Origin: Humulus lupulus
Taxonomy: Eukaryota > Streptophyta > Magnoliopsida > Rosales > Cannabaceae
Length of the DNA: 64,000 nucleotides
Reading direction: 5' to 3'
Assembly: GCF_963169125.1 (NCBI RefSeq)
Contig: NC_084795.1
Coordinates: 145,923,766-145,987,765 of the forward strand
Each line of letters starts with the position of its first letter. Within the stretch, counting starts at the first letter, position 1. The position numbers and the translations under genes are program-made. The notes below the pieces were generated by a model. It did no database searches and had not been told where the DNA came from. It was given only the letters and a program-made list of their open reading frames with translations. Positions 1-12,022 of the stretch are shown here, in pieces.

Positions 1-2459
1 GTGAGCACTCTCTTCACCATCATATTGGCCATTTGGATGTCCACGACCAGCGGATCGGAGTGTGGGAACCGAACATGCTGGGCATCGCTATCAGAGAAGG
101 TTATCTCGCCCTCTTCTGATCGAGCCTTTTTCGGCGCGCAGTCCTCCACAGCCATCATCTCGATATCCTGGTCGTGGCGCAGGGTCTGAGCATATCGTTC
201 CCTGGCCTTGCCGCTGTTTCCCGCGAGGTGCGGGCCTCCGCAGATGGTTAATAGGGTGCCGGCTACGGGATCAGGCTGCAAAGGTGGCGAGCGTTGGCGT
301 GTGGGCGCTTGCTCGTTGCCACCTGGAGCTTCTCGTTGGGAATTTCCCGAGGCCCGTACATATCTTCTCAAGTGTCCTTGTCTGATAAGGAACTCGATCT
401 CATCCTTCAACTAGTTGCATTCATTGGTGTCATGTCCGTAGTCGTTGTGATAACGACAGAACTTGGTAGTGTCTCTCCTCGAAATATCCTTTCGAATGGG
501 GGCAAGCTTCTTGTAAGGCACACAGGAACTCGTGGCCTGATATACCTCTCCCCGAGACTCAATAAGGGCAGTATAGTTAATGAACCGAGGTTCATAACGA
601 TTACCCTTGGTCCTTTTGTTGTCAGAGGTGGAAGGCTCGTTGTGTGGCCGTTTTCCACCATTCTTGCCATTGCCGTTCCCGTTGCCTTTGTCGTTGCCGT
701 TGGGCTTGGACCCATTGGCGGGCTCGGCTGTCTCCTTATCTTTGCCTGGGGCTTTCCTTCATTGGCGATGGCGTCTTCGAGCTTGATGTAGCGATCAGCT
801 CGATCTAAGAATTCCTGGGTAGTTCTAACCCCATGCTTTCTGAGGCTCTCCCAGAGAGGGGTACGGCGCTTAACCCCTGCCGTTATGGCCATCATTTTGC
901 CTTCATCACCCACCGTTTTTGCTCCGGCGGCTGCTCGCATAAAACGCTGAACGTAGTCTTTCAGCGATTCAACATTTTGCTGGCGTATCTCGACCAGCTG
1001 ATTTGCCTCGGTAGGGTGCACGCGACCCGCATAGAACTGCCCGTAAAAATCTTTCACGAACATTTCCCAGGAAATTATACTTGCAGGAGGGAATTTAAAA
1101 AAACCACTCCTGTGCAGCGTCAGAAAGTGTTGCAGGAAAGATCCTGCACCGAGCGTCTTCGGACACTTTCTGAATGTCCATTTGTATCTCAAACTTGTTG
1201 ACATGAGATACCGGGTCACCATACCCATCAAAGTTTGGAAGCGTAGGCATCTTAAACTTGCTAGGAGTTTCCGCCATGGCTATCCTCTGGATGAAAGGAG
1301 TACCTTTTCTCCTATCATGGTCGATATAAGATGTTCTTCCCCCGACCAGCTGCTGCACTGCCTGGTTGAGGGCATCTATCTGGGCCTGCACGGCGCTAGG
1401 AATCGCTAAGGCCTCTGCAGTTGGGGGGACATACTCGTCGTGCTGCTCGCGGCGATCGTTGAGTACATCTCTCAAGTCCTCATCCCTCCTCCGCTGCTCG
1501 CTAGCTCCGAGTCGGTTGAAGATGTTATTTTGTCTGGGCTGCCCCCCAGCGTCCCGTCTGTCGGGTTGGTCATCCTGAGGTAGCTGGCTTCTGCCTCCAC
1601 CCCTTTCTTCATTTCTCCGACCGGCATTCCCTCTGACTGAGTCGGCCTCATTATAACCATTGCCATCTCTGAATCTTGATTGGCTATGGTGGGATCGACT
1701 GTTCCCTCTGTTGCCTTCCCGGGCTGGAACCTCCCGAGCGTTAGAGGGTGGTCTGTGTTGGTCATTAGGTCCCCGTGCATTATCATGCCATGGGGGGCCT
1801 CGGACCGCAGAACCTAACTCTGAGTTCCTCCTGTTACCAGGAGGATGCTGTCCTCTGTTCGGAAGGTTTGGCTCATCGCCCCTATGGCGTCTAGGACTAT
1901 GAGACTGCTGCCCGGTCCTATTCTGCCTCTGCTGCGGGGGATTGCTGCGACCAGCCTGTGAGATAAGTTGTGCTTCAGTATCCCTTGGTGGGAAATCTTC
2001 CTGAGGCACAGTTGGCTGCTCGGGCCTTTGTGGGCTCGAGGGTTGGATAGGCGGGCTAGGATTGGGACCCCTCTGGGGTGGCCCATCCGTGGGTTGATCA
2101 GGCTGCGAGGCAGGTGCAGCCTGATTCCTAGCCAACTGTAGGGCTGCTTCGAGGGCTGACATAGCCTCCCTCTGACGGTGGTCCATCTCCGCCTGCCTTT
2201 CACTCAGCTCCAGGCGCTGCCACTCAATTTCCTGCTGCTGCCGCACCATGATTTCGGTGGCACTTTCCTGGCTGGCCCTCAGATTGGCCAGCTCCTCATG
2301 CAGTGCCCCTAGGGTACTCTTCAGCGTCGCGTCGTCCATTTCTTCCTCATCAAATTCCAAATGTGGCTCATTTTCAGCCGCGTTTGGAGGAGGAGGAGGA
2401 GGCGGGTTAGATGGTGCAGCGCCGGCCGCCTGTCCAGTTTTCCTGGTAGTTTTCGCCAT
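1..2459 (-). pseudogene. gag and start of pol of T1, frameshifted
   Basis: This encodes the capsid-type Gag and the first residues of the protease of T1. The best start is the ATG at 2459 (MAKTTRK), by alignment with T2 and T3. An N-terminal proline-rich stretch and an acidic segment (EFDEEEMDD) come first. They are followed by a glutamine/arginine-rich region and the retrotransposon gag domain (about 1240-820; FDGYGDPVSHV, AQEWFF, FYAGRVHP). A Cys/His segment homologous to CRYHNDYGHDTNEC of T3 ends it. Protease begins at the window edge with DIQMANMMVKRVL. The frame is lost near 1095, where seven T residues on the coding strand replace six in T3, and again near 745. It is probably not translatable as one Gag. 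Confidence 0.85.
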
Positions 2460-2507
2460 TGGTTTTCTCAACGATGCTATATCAAGCTCTCAATGAAAGC
2501 ACCAGAA

Positions 2508-3110
2508 TGTTGACCCAGATTTTGGCCAACTGACACGGAGTCAAAATACGCTTGACGTGGATGAATACGTTGAAAAGAACGTGATGACGAAAATAATAAG
2601 AACACAAGATTTTATAGTGGTTCGGCCCCAGGATTTGGTAATAACCTACGTCCACTTGAATTTTTATTGAAATAAGATTCAAAGGGGTGATCAAAGAACT
2701 GGGGTTCAATGAGTTTCACTAACCTCTGAAGAAGAAAATACAATTATTCTCTTATAATCTCTCTCTAATCTCAAATGATCTTTTTTGCTCAAAAGAAAAG
2801 GATCCCCTTTCCCTGAGCCCTCTTCCTCTATTTATAAGCTCAGGGAAGATTTACATTGATTTGTTACAGATATTCTTTCCTAAATAATCGAATACTCAGG
2901 AAATCATGGGAGATAATTTCGAATTCCATCATAACTGCCTAAGATTTCCTCTGCGTATAATGTGCGTACGACCAAGCTGGTCGTATGAAGAAACCGATCG
3001 CATGATACTAGATGTCTTCCTAGTCAATAGTCGAACACAGATTCTGCCAGGTGTCAGCCACGTGTAATTAATGCCTACCATGTCATTCACTTCTGATTTC
3101 AGGGATAACA
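2508..3110 (-). repeat. 5' LTR of T1 (603 bp)
   Basis: Read on the minus strand it starts TGTTATCC and ends GGGTCAACA, the same termini as the T3 LTRs. A dyad of ACGACCA and TGGTCGT arms lies at 2967-2985. A TATAAATAGAGG-like core promoter is near 2830. The leader next to the LTR is TTCTGGTGCTTTCATTGAGAG, which is shared by the other Tat copies and is not the usual initiator-Met primer site. Confidence 0.88.
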
Positions 3111-3942
3111 TTGCTATTATATGTATTTTGGGATGATGATAATGTATTGTGTGCGGTTAATTTCATAAATATGTACATTATATCACATTAAAATTGTTTT
3201 AATTGAAGTAATAACAATTTCTTTACTTGAAGAGAATAAGTGACTATGTTTTATTAAGATGAATGAATCAAAAATTTAATTTAATGTATATATTATTATT
3301 AAATTAAATAATAATATCTTGTAAATATCTTATTTAAATTTAAACTAATGTGTAACTACATTTACTATTATTAGATTATTATTATTAAGATAGTGAATAA
3401 GAAAAACATGTAACTAAAAAATTTTTAAATTAATTTTATTTTTTAAATGTGATACGTTAAATATAATTTTTTTTTAACATTTTTGTAAAAATAACAAACA
3501 AATATATACATTACTTAAACATATTAAAACTATTTGCTTTATAAAGATGTTTAGATAGACATTTTTTAAAGAGATGTTTTATAAACTATTTGGTTTATAT
3601 GTTAAGTATTTGTTTATTTGTTAGGTTATGTTTTAGAAAACGTGTATGGTGCATTAATATATATTATTATAAATTTAAATAATAATATCTTCTAAATATT
3701 TTATTTAATTTTAAACTAATGTATGACTAAATAGAGAAAACGTGTATGAAAGGAGTAAACGTGTATGGTACATTTTTTTAAATTAATTTTATTTTTTAGT
3801 AATTTTTAATGATTAAGTAGTTAAGAAGTATAATTATAATTAATTACTATTATTATAATCTATAAAATGAATAAAAAAATAGATAGAGTGGTTTGAAAAG
3901 ATTTTAGAGTGCCACATTATCTCTTTGCTGCTCTCATTTATA
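3111..3942. other. AT-rich sequence with no gene
   Basis: No coding potential is visible. Two imperfect direct copies of an AT-rich stretch, both with AATAATATCTT and an ATTTAAA-rich core, lie near 3280-3450 and 3650-3805, about 365 bp apart. This could be an old repeat or local duplication. Confidence 0.6.
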
Positions 3943-4930
3943 TCTCTTCTATATAAAAAGTGCGTAGATAATAGAAATTCTTGGTTTTAACGGTTTTTTA
4001 TTTTTTTTGCGTTAACTTTAATGGAATATTCTTATATTTAATAGAATATTCTTATATTTAACGGTAGATTGTAAACATAACTTAAACTTAGATAAGATTA
4101 AATAAATAATTAATTAAATTAATTAAAATAAGATATTTTATAGTGATAATTATTTAAAAATACTAAAACCATACGTTTTATAACTTAAATAAAATTTAAT
4201 TAAACTTAAACTTCAAGTATTAGAATAATATCATATTAAATATATAATATAATATAATCTACTATTAACTACCGACAAACTTAAATTTAAATTTAAAATC
4301 TACATATAATATTAATATTATATTAAATAGATAATATATAATATCTTGTTGTCACTGCCAAATTAAAAAACTAGAACAAACATAAACAAAAATTAATAAA
4401 TTAATTAAAATATGATATTTTTAATATATTTTATGATAATTTAAATAATCAAATCATATTTATTTTAAAATAATAAAGACATACATATCATTTTTTTTAG
4501 ACTATAAATTTGTATGATAGTTTATTTTTTATCAAGTTATTGAAGTTATTTTTCTTCATCAAATTCACCAAAGAACATTGCGAGATACATCAGAAACTAA
4601 AAATAGTTGATGCATGTATACTACTGTCTAGACTATCACTTTTTCTATTCTAATTTTATTTCTATTATTAATTTCTTTTTAAATATTATTATAATTTATA
4701 TATGTCATGTAGTCATGTAAATATATATTTATGTCAATGTTATGTTTAGAGGTCATATATGTAGAGATTATTGATATAAATATTTATATCTACTAAAAAA
4801 CTATAATTCATTCGATTATATATATATATACATATTTTTAAAAATAGTGAACCAATTTTTATTATAATTATAGACAATGTTTACAACTTTAAAACTAAGC
4901 AAACGTGTATTGCACTTTGCTTCTACCTAG
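3943..4930 (+). mobile_element. Non-autonomous Helitron, family H1
   Basis: The 5' end is A|TCTCTTCTATATAAAAAGTG and the 3' end is CTACCTAG|T, so it has the TC...CTAG ends inserted between A and T that Helitrons use. Just before CTAG is a decayed hairpin, ACGTGTATTGCACTTT. It has no terminal inverted repeat and no coding capacity (988 bp, very AT-rich). The element at 38115-38850 on the opposite strand matches it at both ends and through the middle, including the TTGTTGYCACTGYCAAATT block, which supports the boundaries. Confidence 0.78.
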
Positions 4931-4989
4931 TATATATAGATAGATAATTTGATCAAAAAAATTAGTTTAGAATAAAAACCAATAATTTG

Positions 4990-5600
4990 TGTTTATCCTA
5001 AAAAAATACTACTCGCTGACGTGGCAAGATTTGGGTACACGTGGGTTGCACTTGACTAATTAGTTACTACATTCAGGTCGACCAACGACCAGGATACTCG
5101 AACGTACAGTAGAGGCTGTGCGGACATGTATGACCAGATCTGGTCGTGGTAAAAAGGTCATATATTAAATACAGTTACATATCAGATATTTCTAAAGATA
5201 TTTGATCCTATTTTTATGTAAAGATGATGTTTTCTGTTATTTTTAGATATGCTTAAATCAATGTGTATGTAAAGCCCATTGGCCCATATGTATATCATGG
5301 AGCCTATAAATAGGACTCAAGGAGTTCAGAAGAAAGGGGGGATCGATTTTGGAGAGAAACAGTGTTATTGATATACAAACTTTTGTACTTTTTTGGAGCT
5401 TGTGACACTCAGTAAACCCTTGTTTGCTGATCGCAGTTTTCATAATACGTCAATATAAACACTAAGTGGAAGTAGGTTATTACCAAAATCTAAGACCGAA
5501 CCACTATAAAATTTGATGTCGTTTATCTTCTTGAATTCAATTGATCTTATTTCTATCATTTTGATTGACTCTGTGTCGTTGACCAAATCGAGGGTCAATA
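4990..5600 (+). repeat. 5' LTR of T2 (611 bp)
   Basis: It starts TGTTTATCC and ends GGGTCAATA, where the 3' copy keeps TCAACA. A perfect palindrome GACCAGATCTGGTC is at 5132-5145 and a TATAAATA box at 5305-5312. The leader after it is TTTTGGTGCTTTCATTAAGAG. Confidence 0.92.
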
Positions 5601-5649
5601 TTTTGGTGCTTTCATTAAGAGTTGAACTCAAGAACTTCAAAAAGGTCAA

Positions 5650-7717
5650 ATGGCAAAAACAACCAGAAAAGCGGGGCAAACTTATGGAAATATGCCAAAT
5701 CAACCTCCTCCACGAGATGTAGCAGAAGATGAGCCACAAGTGGAGTTGGAAGAGGAGGAGATGGATGCTGAAACCTTGCGAACAACTTTGATTGTATTGC
5801 AAGAAAAATTAGCTAATCTGAGGGCTAATCAAGAGAATGTAGCTGAGACAATGGTGTTGCGGCAAAGGGGATATTGATCGACAACGCCAAGAACTAAATG
5901 AGCGGCAAGCTGATATGGCCACTGCAGCCTTAGAAGCGGCCATTCAATTAGCTCGAGGACAGCCTGCACCTTCCTCCCAACCAGATTAGCCATCCAACAC
6001 TCACCCTCAGCAAAACCCACATTCGGAGCATCCCTAGTATCACCATAATCCACCACAACCAAGGAATCCTCAAAGACCAGAGCAACCTCTTGCTACTCAA
6101 CAAGAGAGGCCAGTCCAAGATCCTGAGCAGCGACCTCCTTCTCGCGCTGGTCGAGATCACGCCCAGCAGCAAAGGCAGAATAGGGCCGAGCAGCATCCCA
6201 GAAGTCCTAGACGCCAGACAGCTGGAGAGCAAAACCCTCCGAGTAGGGGACAACGTCCCTCAGGAAGAAGAAGACAGGTGGATTTAGGCTCTGCTGTCAG
6301 GGGTCACCCACGACATAGTAATGACAGGGTACCTACCGACCAACGCAGGCCCCTTGTCTATCGGGATGTACCGGCAAGAAGAGAGGGAAACAGTGCAAAC
6401 AGCAGGTTGCACCTTCATAGGTTACAATTTAGAGATGGCCATGATTATGATGACGCAGATTCTGGCAGAAGGAATGTTGGTCAACAGCAAGAAGAGAGAG
6501 GTGAATGACAAAATCCTCCGCCAATGGAGAACCAGCCTAAGCCGAAATGCTGAGGGGCAGCCTAAACAGCCTAATGTCTTCGATCGACTAGGTGCAAGTG
6601 AGCAAAGGCAAAGGGATGAAGACCTGAGGGGTGTACTCAATAATCGAAGGGAAAGGCACGATGAGTACTTCCTCCCAGCCCTGGGGGCTCCAACAATACC
6701 AGATGTTGTATAGGCCCAAATAAATGCCTTAAATCAGGATGTGCAACAATTTGTTCGGAACAAGGTGTCCAATATAGAATTTGATTGGAGGAAGGGCACC
6801 CCATTCATTCATAGAATTGCTATGGCAGAAACTCCGAGCAAATTTAAGATGCTAATTTTACCCAACTTTACAGGAGGAGAAGATCTTGTATCTCACGTTA
6901 GCAAGTTTGATATACAGATGGGCATCCAAAAGGTGTCAGATGATGCTCGATGCATAATTTTTCCTGCCACGTTATCCAAATCGGCTCAAGAGTGGTATTT
7001 CAAGTTTCCTCCGGCCAGCATAGTTTCTTGGGAAATGTTCGTAAAGGAGTTTTACGGATAGTTCTATGCTGGTCGAATACACCCAATAAAGGCCAATCAG
7101 CTGGTTGAGATTCGATAAAAGGAGGGAGAAACCCTAAAAGGGTATATACAACGATTCATGCGAATCGCTGCTCGGGCCAAATCTGTTGGAGATGAGAGAA
7201 AGATGATGGAGCTCACGGCTGGGGTACGGTGCCATTCTCCCCCCTAGAGTAGTTTACAAAATAATGGAGTCAAGAGCACTCAAGAATTTCTGGATCGAGC
7301 AGACAAGTATATCAAGCTCAAGGAGGCCATTTCTAATGAAGGGAAGTCTCCTATGGACGACCACGGCAAGAAGGAAGACCCCACCAATGGGTCTGGTAAA
7401 CCCAACGGCAACGACAAAAATAACGGAAAAAAATGGGGGGAAAAGGGGCGAATAGTGAGCCGGCAACATCTGATAGCAAGCACCCCAAGAAAAATAGATA
7501 TGAGCCAAGGTTCACCAATTACACTGCCCTGATTGATAGTCGAGCTAAATTATATCAAGCCAGTCATACCACTATCCCCTTTCGGCGGCCAGCACCGATT
7601 AGAAAAGATATCTTCAAAAGGGACACGACCAAGTTTTGTCGTTTTCACAACGACTATGGCCATGACACCAACGAGTGTAACCAGCTCAAAGATGAGATTG
7701 AGTTCCTTATCCGATAA
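5650..7717 (+). pseudogene. gag of T2, multiply disrupted
   Basis: The start is the ATG at 5650 (MAKTTRKAGQ). The acidic EVELEEEEMD-like segment and a coiled-coil-like glutamine-rich part follow. The conserved gag domain is near 6810-7250 (AETPSKFKM, SAQEWYFKFPPAS, FYAGRIHP). The Cys/His segment CRFHNDYGHDTNEC is near 7640-7680. Reading needs several frame changes (near 5870, 6290 and 6500). In-frame stops include TAG near 6710 and 7060 and TAA near 7117. No full Gag can be made. The products would be capsid subunits of retrotransposon particles in the cytoplasm. Confidence 0.85.
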
Positions 7718-7730
7718 GGACATTTAAGGA

Positions 7731-8580
7731 GGTATGTACTAGTTGGCAGAGGTTCTTAACAGGAGGCTCATGGAAGCAATGAGCAGGCGCCTATACGCCA
7801 ACACTCGCCTCCTTTACAGCCAGCTCCGGTCGCTGGTACATTATTGACCATATGTGGAGGACCACATATAGTAGGAGACAGTGGTAAGGCAAGGGAAAGA
7901 TATGCCAGAACCCTATGTTATGATTAGGATATCGAAATGTTAAATGTCGAGGAGTGAACTCCCAAAAAAGCTCGAACAGAGGAAGAGTTAATAATTTTCT
8001 CCGAGCTAGACACTCAACATGTTCGATATCCCTACTCAGATCCTCTGGTTGTGGATGTTCAAATCGCCAACATGATGGTAAAACGTGTGTTGGTTAATAC
8101 AGGAAGCTCGGTCAATATGTTTTATAAATCTTCACTAGAAAGAATGAAATTATCAGTGCAATATTTAGAACCAGGCAACCAAACCATCTATGGTTTTTCT
8201 GGCGAAGGGCTCGCACCAACAAGGTCAATCAGACTCCCAGTCACTGCAAGAACTGAACCTGCGAACAGGGCATTACTCGCTACTTTTATAGTAGTTAATT
8301 GTCCTTCTACATATAATGTCGTGATTGGAAGACCTATACTCGTCGATCTACGAGCCATAACGTCGGTCTGGCATTTGGCCATGAAGTTTCCAACTGACAC
8401 AGGAATTGCGTGCGTGTTGGGAAACCAACGAGAAGCGAGAGAATGTTACAACTCATCGATCACAAAAGCAAGAAGAGGAAGATTAGGGGATAGAGCTGAA
8501 AAAAGGTTGCTGGTAGTAAACGAAACACAAGCCCAATCAGGTGAAATAGTCACCCTGCCCAAAGTGAGGATAGGGGTTTA
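7731..8580 (+). pseudogene. Protease domain region of T2
   Basis: The aspartic protease core is at about 8051-8440: VDVQIANMMVKRVL, then the active-site motif reads VNTGSSVN, later IGRPILVDL. In the sister T3 the motif is VDTGSSVN. The AAT codon at 8096-8098 replaces the catalytic aspartate, so this protease should be dead even if translated. An open frame continues to 8580. Upstream (7731-8040) the link to gag contains stops. Confidence 0.82.
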
Positions 8581-8601
8581 GATCCTCGCTTTGGGGATTT
8601 A

Positions 8602-10090
8602 GAAGAAAATGTTGGACCCGTGGAGGACCTCGAGGAGGTCCAGTTAGAAGAGACAGATCCAACTAGGATTGTGAAAGTCGGTAAAATTTTAGAGACAACA
8701 ATGAAAAATAAGCTGGTAGAGTTTTTAAAGAAACACCAGGAGGTCTTTGCTTGGTCGCATAAATATATGGTTGGGATAGACCCAACGGTGATCAGCCATG
8801 TCTTGAATATAGACAAAAAATTTCCACTTGTACAACAAAAAAGAAGGCTGCTCGACAAGGATAGATCTAAAGCTTTGAAAGAAGAAGTCGAGAAGTTGAA
8901 GGAAAATGATTCATCAGGGCAGCGTTTTATCCATCTTGGGTCTCTAATCCCGTACTAGTTCCCAAGCCAAATAGTAAAAGGAGGATGTGCGTAGATTTCA
9001 CAGACCTTAATAAAGCTTGCCCAAAAGATTGTTTCCCACTTCCAAGAATCGACCAGCTGGTCGATGCTACGTCAAGACATGAAATTTTATCGTTCATGGA
9101 TGCGTACTCTGGTTATAATCAAATTAGTATGCATACACCTGATGAAGATCACACTAGCTTTTGAATAGATACGGGACTTTACTGCTATAAAGTAATGCCC
9201 TTCGGTTTGAAAAATGCTGGTGCGACTTATCAACAACTGGTCAACCATATGTTCAAAGAGTTGATCAGCAATAACATGGAAGTCTATGTCGACGATATGC
9301 TGGTCAAGTCGAGAAAAGTCGAAGAACACATCAAGGATCTACAAGAATGCTTCAACATCTTGAACAAATATTAGATGAAGTTAAACCCTCTAAAGTGCTC
9401 CTTTGGAGTTGGATCAGAGAAACTTTTGGGGTTCATAGTAAACTCACGAAGAATTGAAGCTAATCCTAAAAAAATTCAAGCACTAATCGAGATGCAGTCC
9501 CCTGCCAAAATTAGAGATGTCCAAAGCCTAATCGGAAGAATTACGACCCTGAGTAGATACATATCTAAATCAACAAACAAGTGTGTTCCATTTTTTAATC
9601 TACTCACGGGAAACAAAAAGTTTGAATGGACAGAGGAGTGCGAACAGGCCTTTTAAGCACTAAAATCCCACATGTCGCAACCACCAATTTTGTCTAAACC
9701 GGGCGAAGGAGAAACTTTGTTCATCTACTTAGCAATCATAGAGTACGCTGCTAGTGCTGTTTTAATCAGAGAAGAAGATAACATTCAAAAAGTAGTATAC
9801 TACGTAAGCAAGAGCTGGTGGGAGCAGAACTACGATATCCCCCCGTAGAAAAATTAGCTTATTGCTTGATTCTGGCATCTATAAAGTTGCGACCCTACTT
9901 TCAGGCTCACCCCATCATAGTACTCATCGACTAGCCACTACGACAAGTCTTACAAAAATCAGAAGTCGCTGGTCGATTATTAAAATGGGCAGTCGAATTA
10001 GGGCAGTTCGAAATTTCTTATGCACCACGAGCAGCTATAAAGGGACAAGCCCTAGAAAATTTCATTGCGGAATTCACCGGACTCCCTGCC
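8602..10090 (+). pseudogene. Reverse transcriptase and first RNase H of T2
   Basis: RT blocks appear in order: VFAWSHK (8745), VCVDFTDLNKACPKD-like (8985), FMDAYSGYNQI (9095), YKVMPFGLKNAGATYQ (9185), YVDDML (9285-9302) and LKCSFGV (9391). The two catalytic aspartates of YVDD are kept. RNase H follows (ETLFIYLAI, then a motif near KLRPYFQAHP). Stops interrupt at about 8956, 9164, 9372 and 9655, plus at least two frameshifts (near 8920 and 9815). The enzyme would copy element RNA into DNA and remove the template. Confidence 0.85.
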
Positions 10091-10096
10091 AGCGAA

Positions 10097-11813
10097 TCGA
10101 TGGAAAAAACCGATGGTCAAAATCAATCCCCTACCTGGAAGCTGTTCGTAGATGGCTCATCCAACAAGCACAACGCATGGACAGGATTGATTTTAATCAC
10201 ACCCAAGGGACATCAGTTTCACTGTGCGATCAGATTCAACTTTACAGCTTCCAACAATGAAGCTGAGTATGAGGCTCTGCTCGCAGGATTAAGACTAGCC
10301 AAGGATATGGATATAAGATCACTAGAATTATATAGTGATTCACAGCTAGTAGTTAATCAAATTATGGGAGAATATCAGGCCAGGGGTCTCAAGATGGTGG
10401 CATATTTGAACAAAGCAAAGGACTTGCTAGCACAGTTTGAGAAATATACTCTCCAACAAGTTCCTCACGACCAGAATTCAAATGTTGATGCCTTAGCCAA
10501 GTTGGCAAGCGCTAAAGATGCTGACGCCTTGAGCATAGTACCAGTTGAACATTTGTTGGCACCGAGCATTCAAGTGGAAGAATCCTCGCTAGCGATACAA
10601 GCATCAGACACGTGGATGACACCCATCATCAAATATCTCGAACAAGGAGTATTACCAACAGAAAGAAACAAGGCAAGGACGCTTCAAAGACAATCAACCC
10701 AATTTATTTTGGTCGACGGAATCTTGTATAGACGAGGATACTCAATGCCTCTATTATGGTGTGTTTCTAAGGAGAAGGCTAAGGAATTAATGCAAGAAGT
10801 ACATGAAAGTTTCTATGGAGATCACGCTGGGGGGCAAAGTTTGTCAAAAAAGATTCTCTGGCAAGGATATTTCTGGCCTACCATGATCGAGGACTCTATG
10901 GAATTTTTTAAAAAGTGTGACAAGTGTCAAAGATTCTCCAAGATACCACGAGAAGCCCCGAATGAGCTCAAACAGATGCAAAGCCCGTGGTCATTCACAG
11001 TTTGGGGAATTGATCTTATTGGATCTTTACCTATTGGTGTCGACTACTTTACTAAATGGGCTGAAGCTGAGCCAATCGCAACAAACCAAGAAAGTATTAG
11101 ATTTCTTCGTCAAAAATATTATATGTCGGTATGGGTTACCGAGAAAATTTGTCTCAGTTAATGGCACACAATTTGACAGTGATATTTTCACTGATTTCTG
11201 TGAAAGGCATAGTATTATAAAAAGTTTTTCATCAGTTGCTCATCCACAGGTCAATGGACAAGTTGAAGCCATTAATAAGACTCTAAAGGACACGCTGAAG
11301 TAAATGCTAGAATAAGCGAATGGGGCGTGGCCAGAGCAATTGCCAGAAGTACTCTGGTTGTATAGAATAACTCACGGAACAACAACAGGCCATACACCAT
11401 TTTCTTTAGCCTACAGGTATGAAGCCATGTTGCCTATTAAGCTAAATCCACCCTTGCATAGAAGGCTAACATACGACCTGAATACAAATAACCAATTATT
11501 GATGGAGTCTTTGGACTTAGTCAATGAAAGGTGCGAGTAGGCTCAACTTCGAGTAGCAGCTTACCAACAAAAAGTCACTCGATATTTTAACTCTAAAGTA
11601 CGCGAAATAAAGTTTGACGTGGGAGATTTGGCGCTTAGAAGAGTTTTTCTTAACACTCGCGACTAGAATGCTGGAGTACTCGGACTAAACTGGGAATGTC
11701 CCTATCAAATTGAAGAAATCATTCACCCATGCACATATAAACTTGATCGCTTAAATGGAGATCTTCTTCCTCACTGTTGGAATGGAGATCACATGCACAA
11801 GTATTATCAATGA
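10097..11813 (+). pseudogene. Second RNase H and integrase of T2
   Basis: The second, plant-type RNase H starts at WKLFVDGSSN (10137) and keeps its acidic residues in NNEAEYEALL, YSDSQLVV and NVDALAKLAS. This additional domain marks the Tat lineage. Integrase follows: the zinc-finger region HESFYGDHAGG ... CDKCQRF (10804-10930), core WGIDLIGSLP (11006), SVNGTQFDSD (11154), and the E-bearing HPQVNGQVEAINK (11244). In the core, DYFTKW is retained but the loop before it is shortened and a frameshift occurs near 11085. Stops are at about 11301, 11313 and 11538. The C-terminal part ends NGDLLPHCWNGDHMHKYYQ at 11813. Confidence 0.87.
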
Positions 11814-12017
11814 ACAATTCTTTTCAAAGAATTGGCTTGTATTAAGTTTATTTTTTATAAGTTTATGAACAAGGGCTAGTCAGTAAAATGACTAGTCGCT
11901 TATAAGTGCAAGATCAATCTTTGATCACTCGTACATGCACGATTTTGTCCATTTTATTATGAGAAATAAAAGGAACTATGCGCAGCCAGTTTTCTTGCCA
12001 ATTATTGTATTTATTAC
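11814..12017 (+). other. T2 spacer after integrase
   Basis: Noncoding T2 sequence homologous to T3 57890-58100 (shared GCGCAGCCAG, TCTTGCCAA). It ends at the K insertion site AAGTA. Confidence 0.75.
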
Positions 12018-12022
12018 AAGTA

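Larger units (their letters stand above)
1..3110 (-). mobile_element. T1: Ty3/gypsy Tat-lineage LTR retrotransposon, 5' part only
   Basis: The element runs right to left. Its 5' LTR is at 2508-3110 and gag follows from 2459 downward. The window edge cuts it at the start of the protease domain, so the rest of pol and the 3' LTR are outside. The LTR and gag closely match T3 (51054-59972), so they are one family. The first bases outside the LTR are TTGCT; a matching target-site duplication cannot be tested because the other end is missing. Confidence 0.9.
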
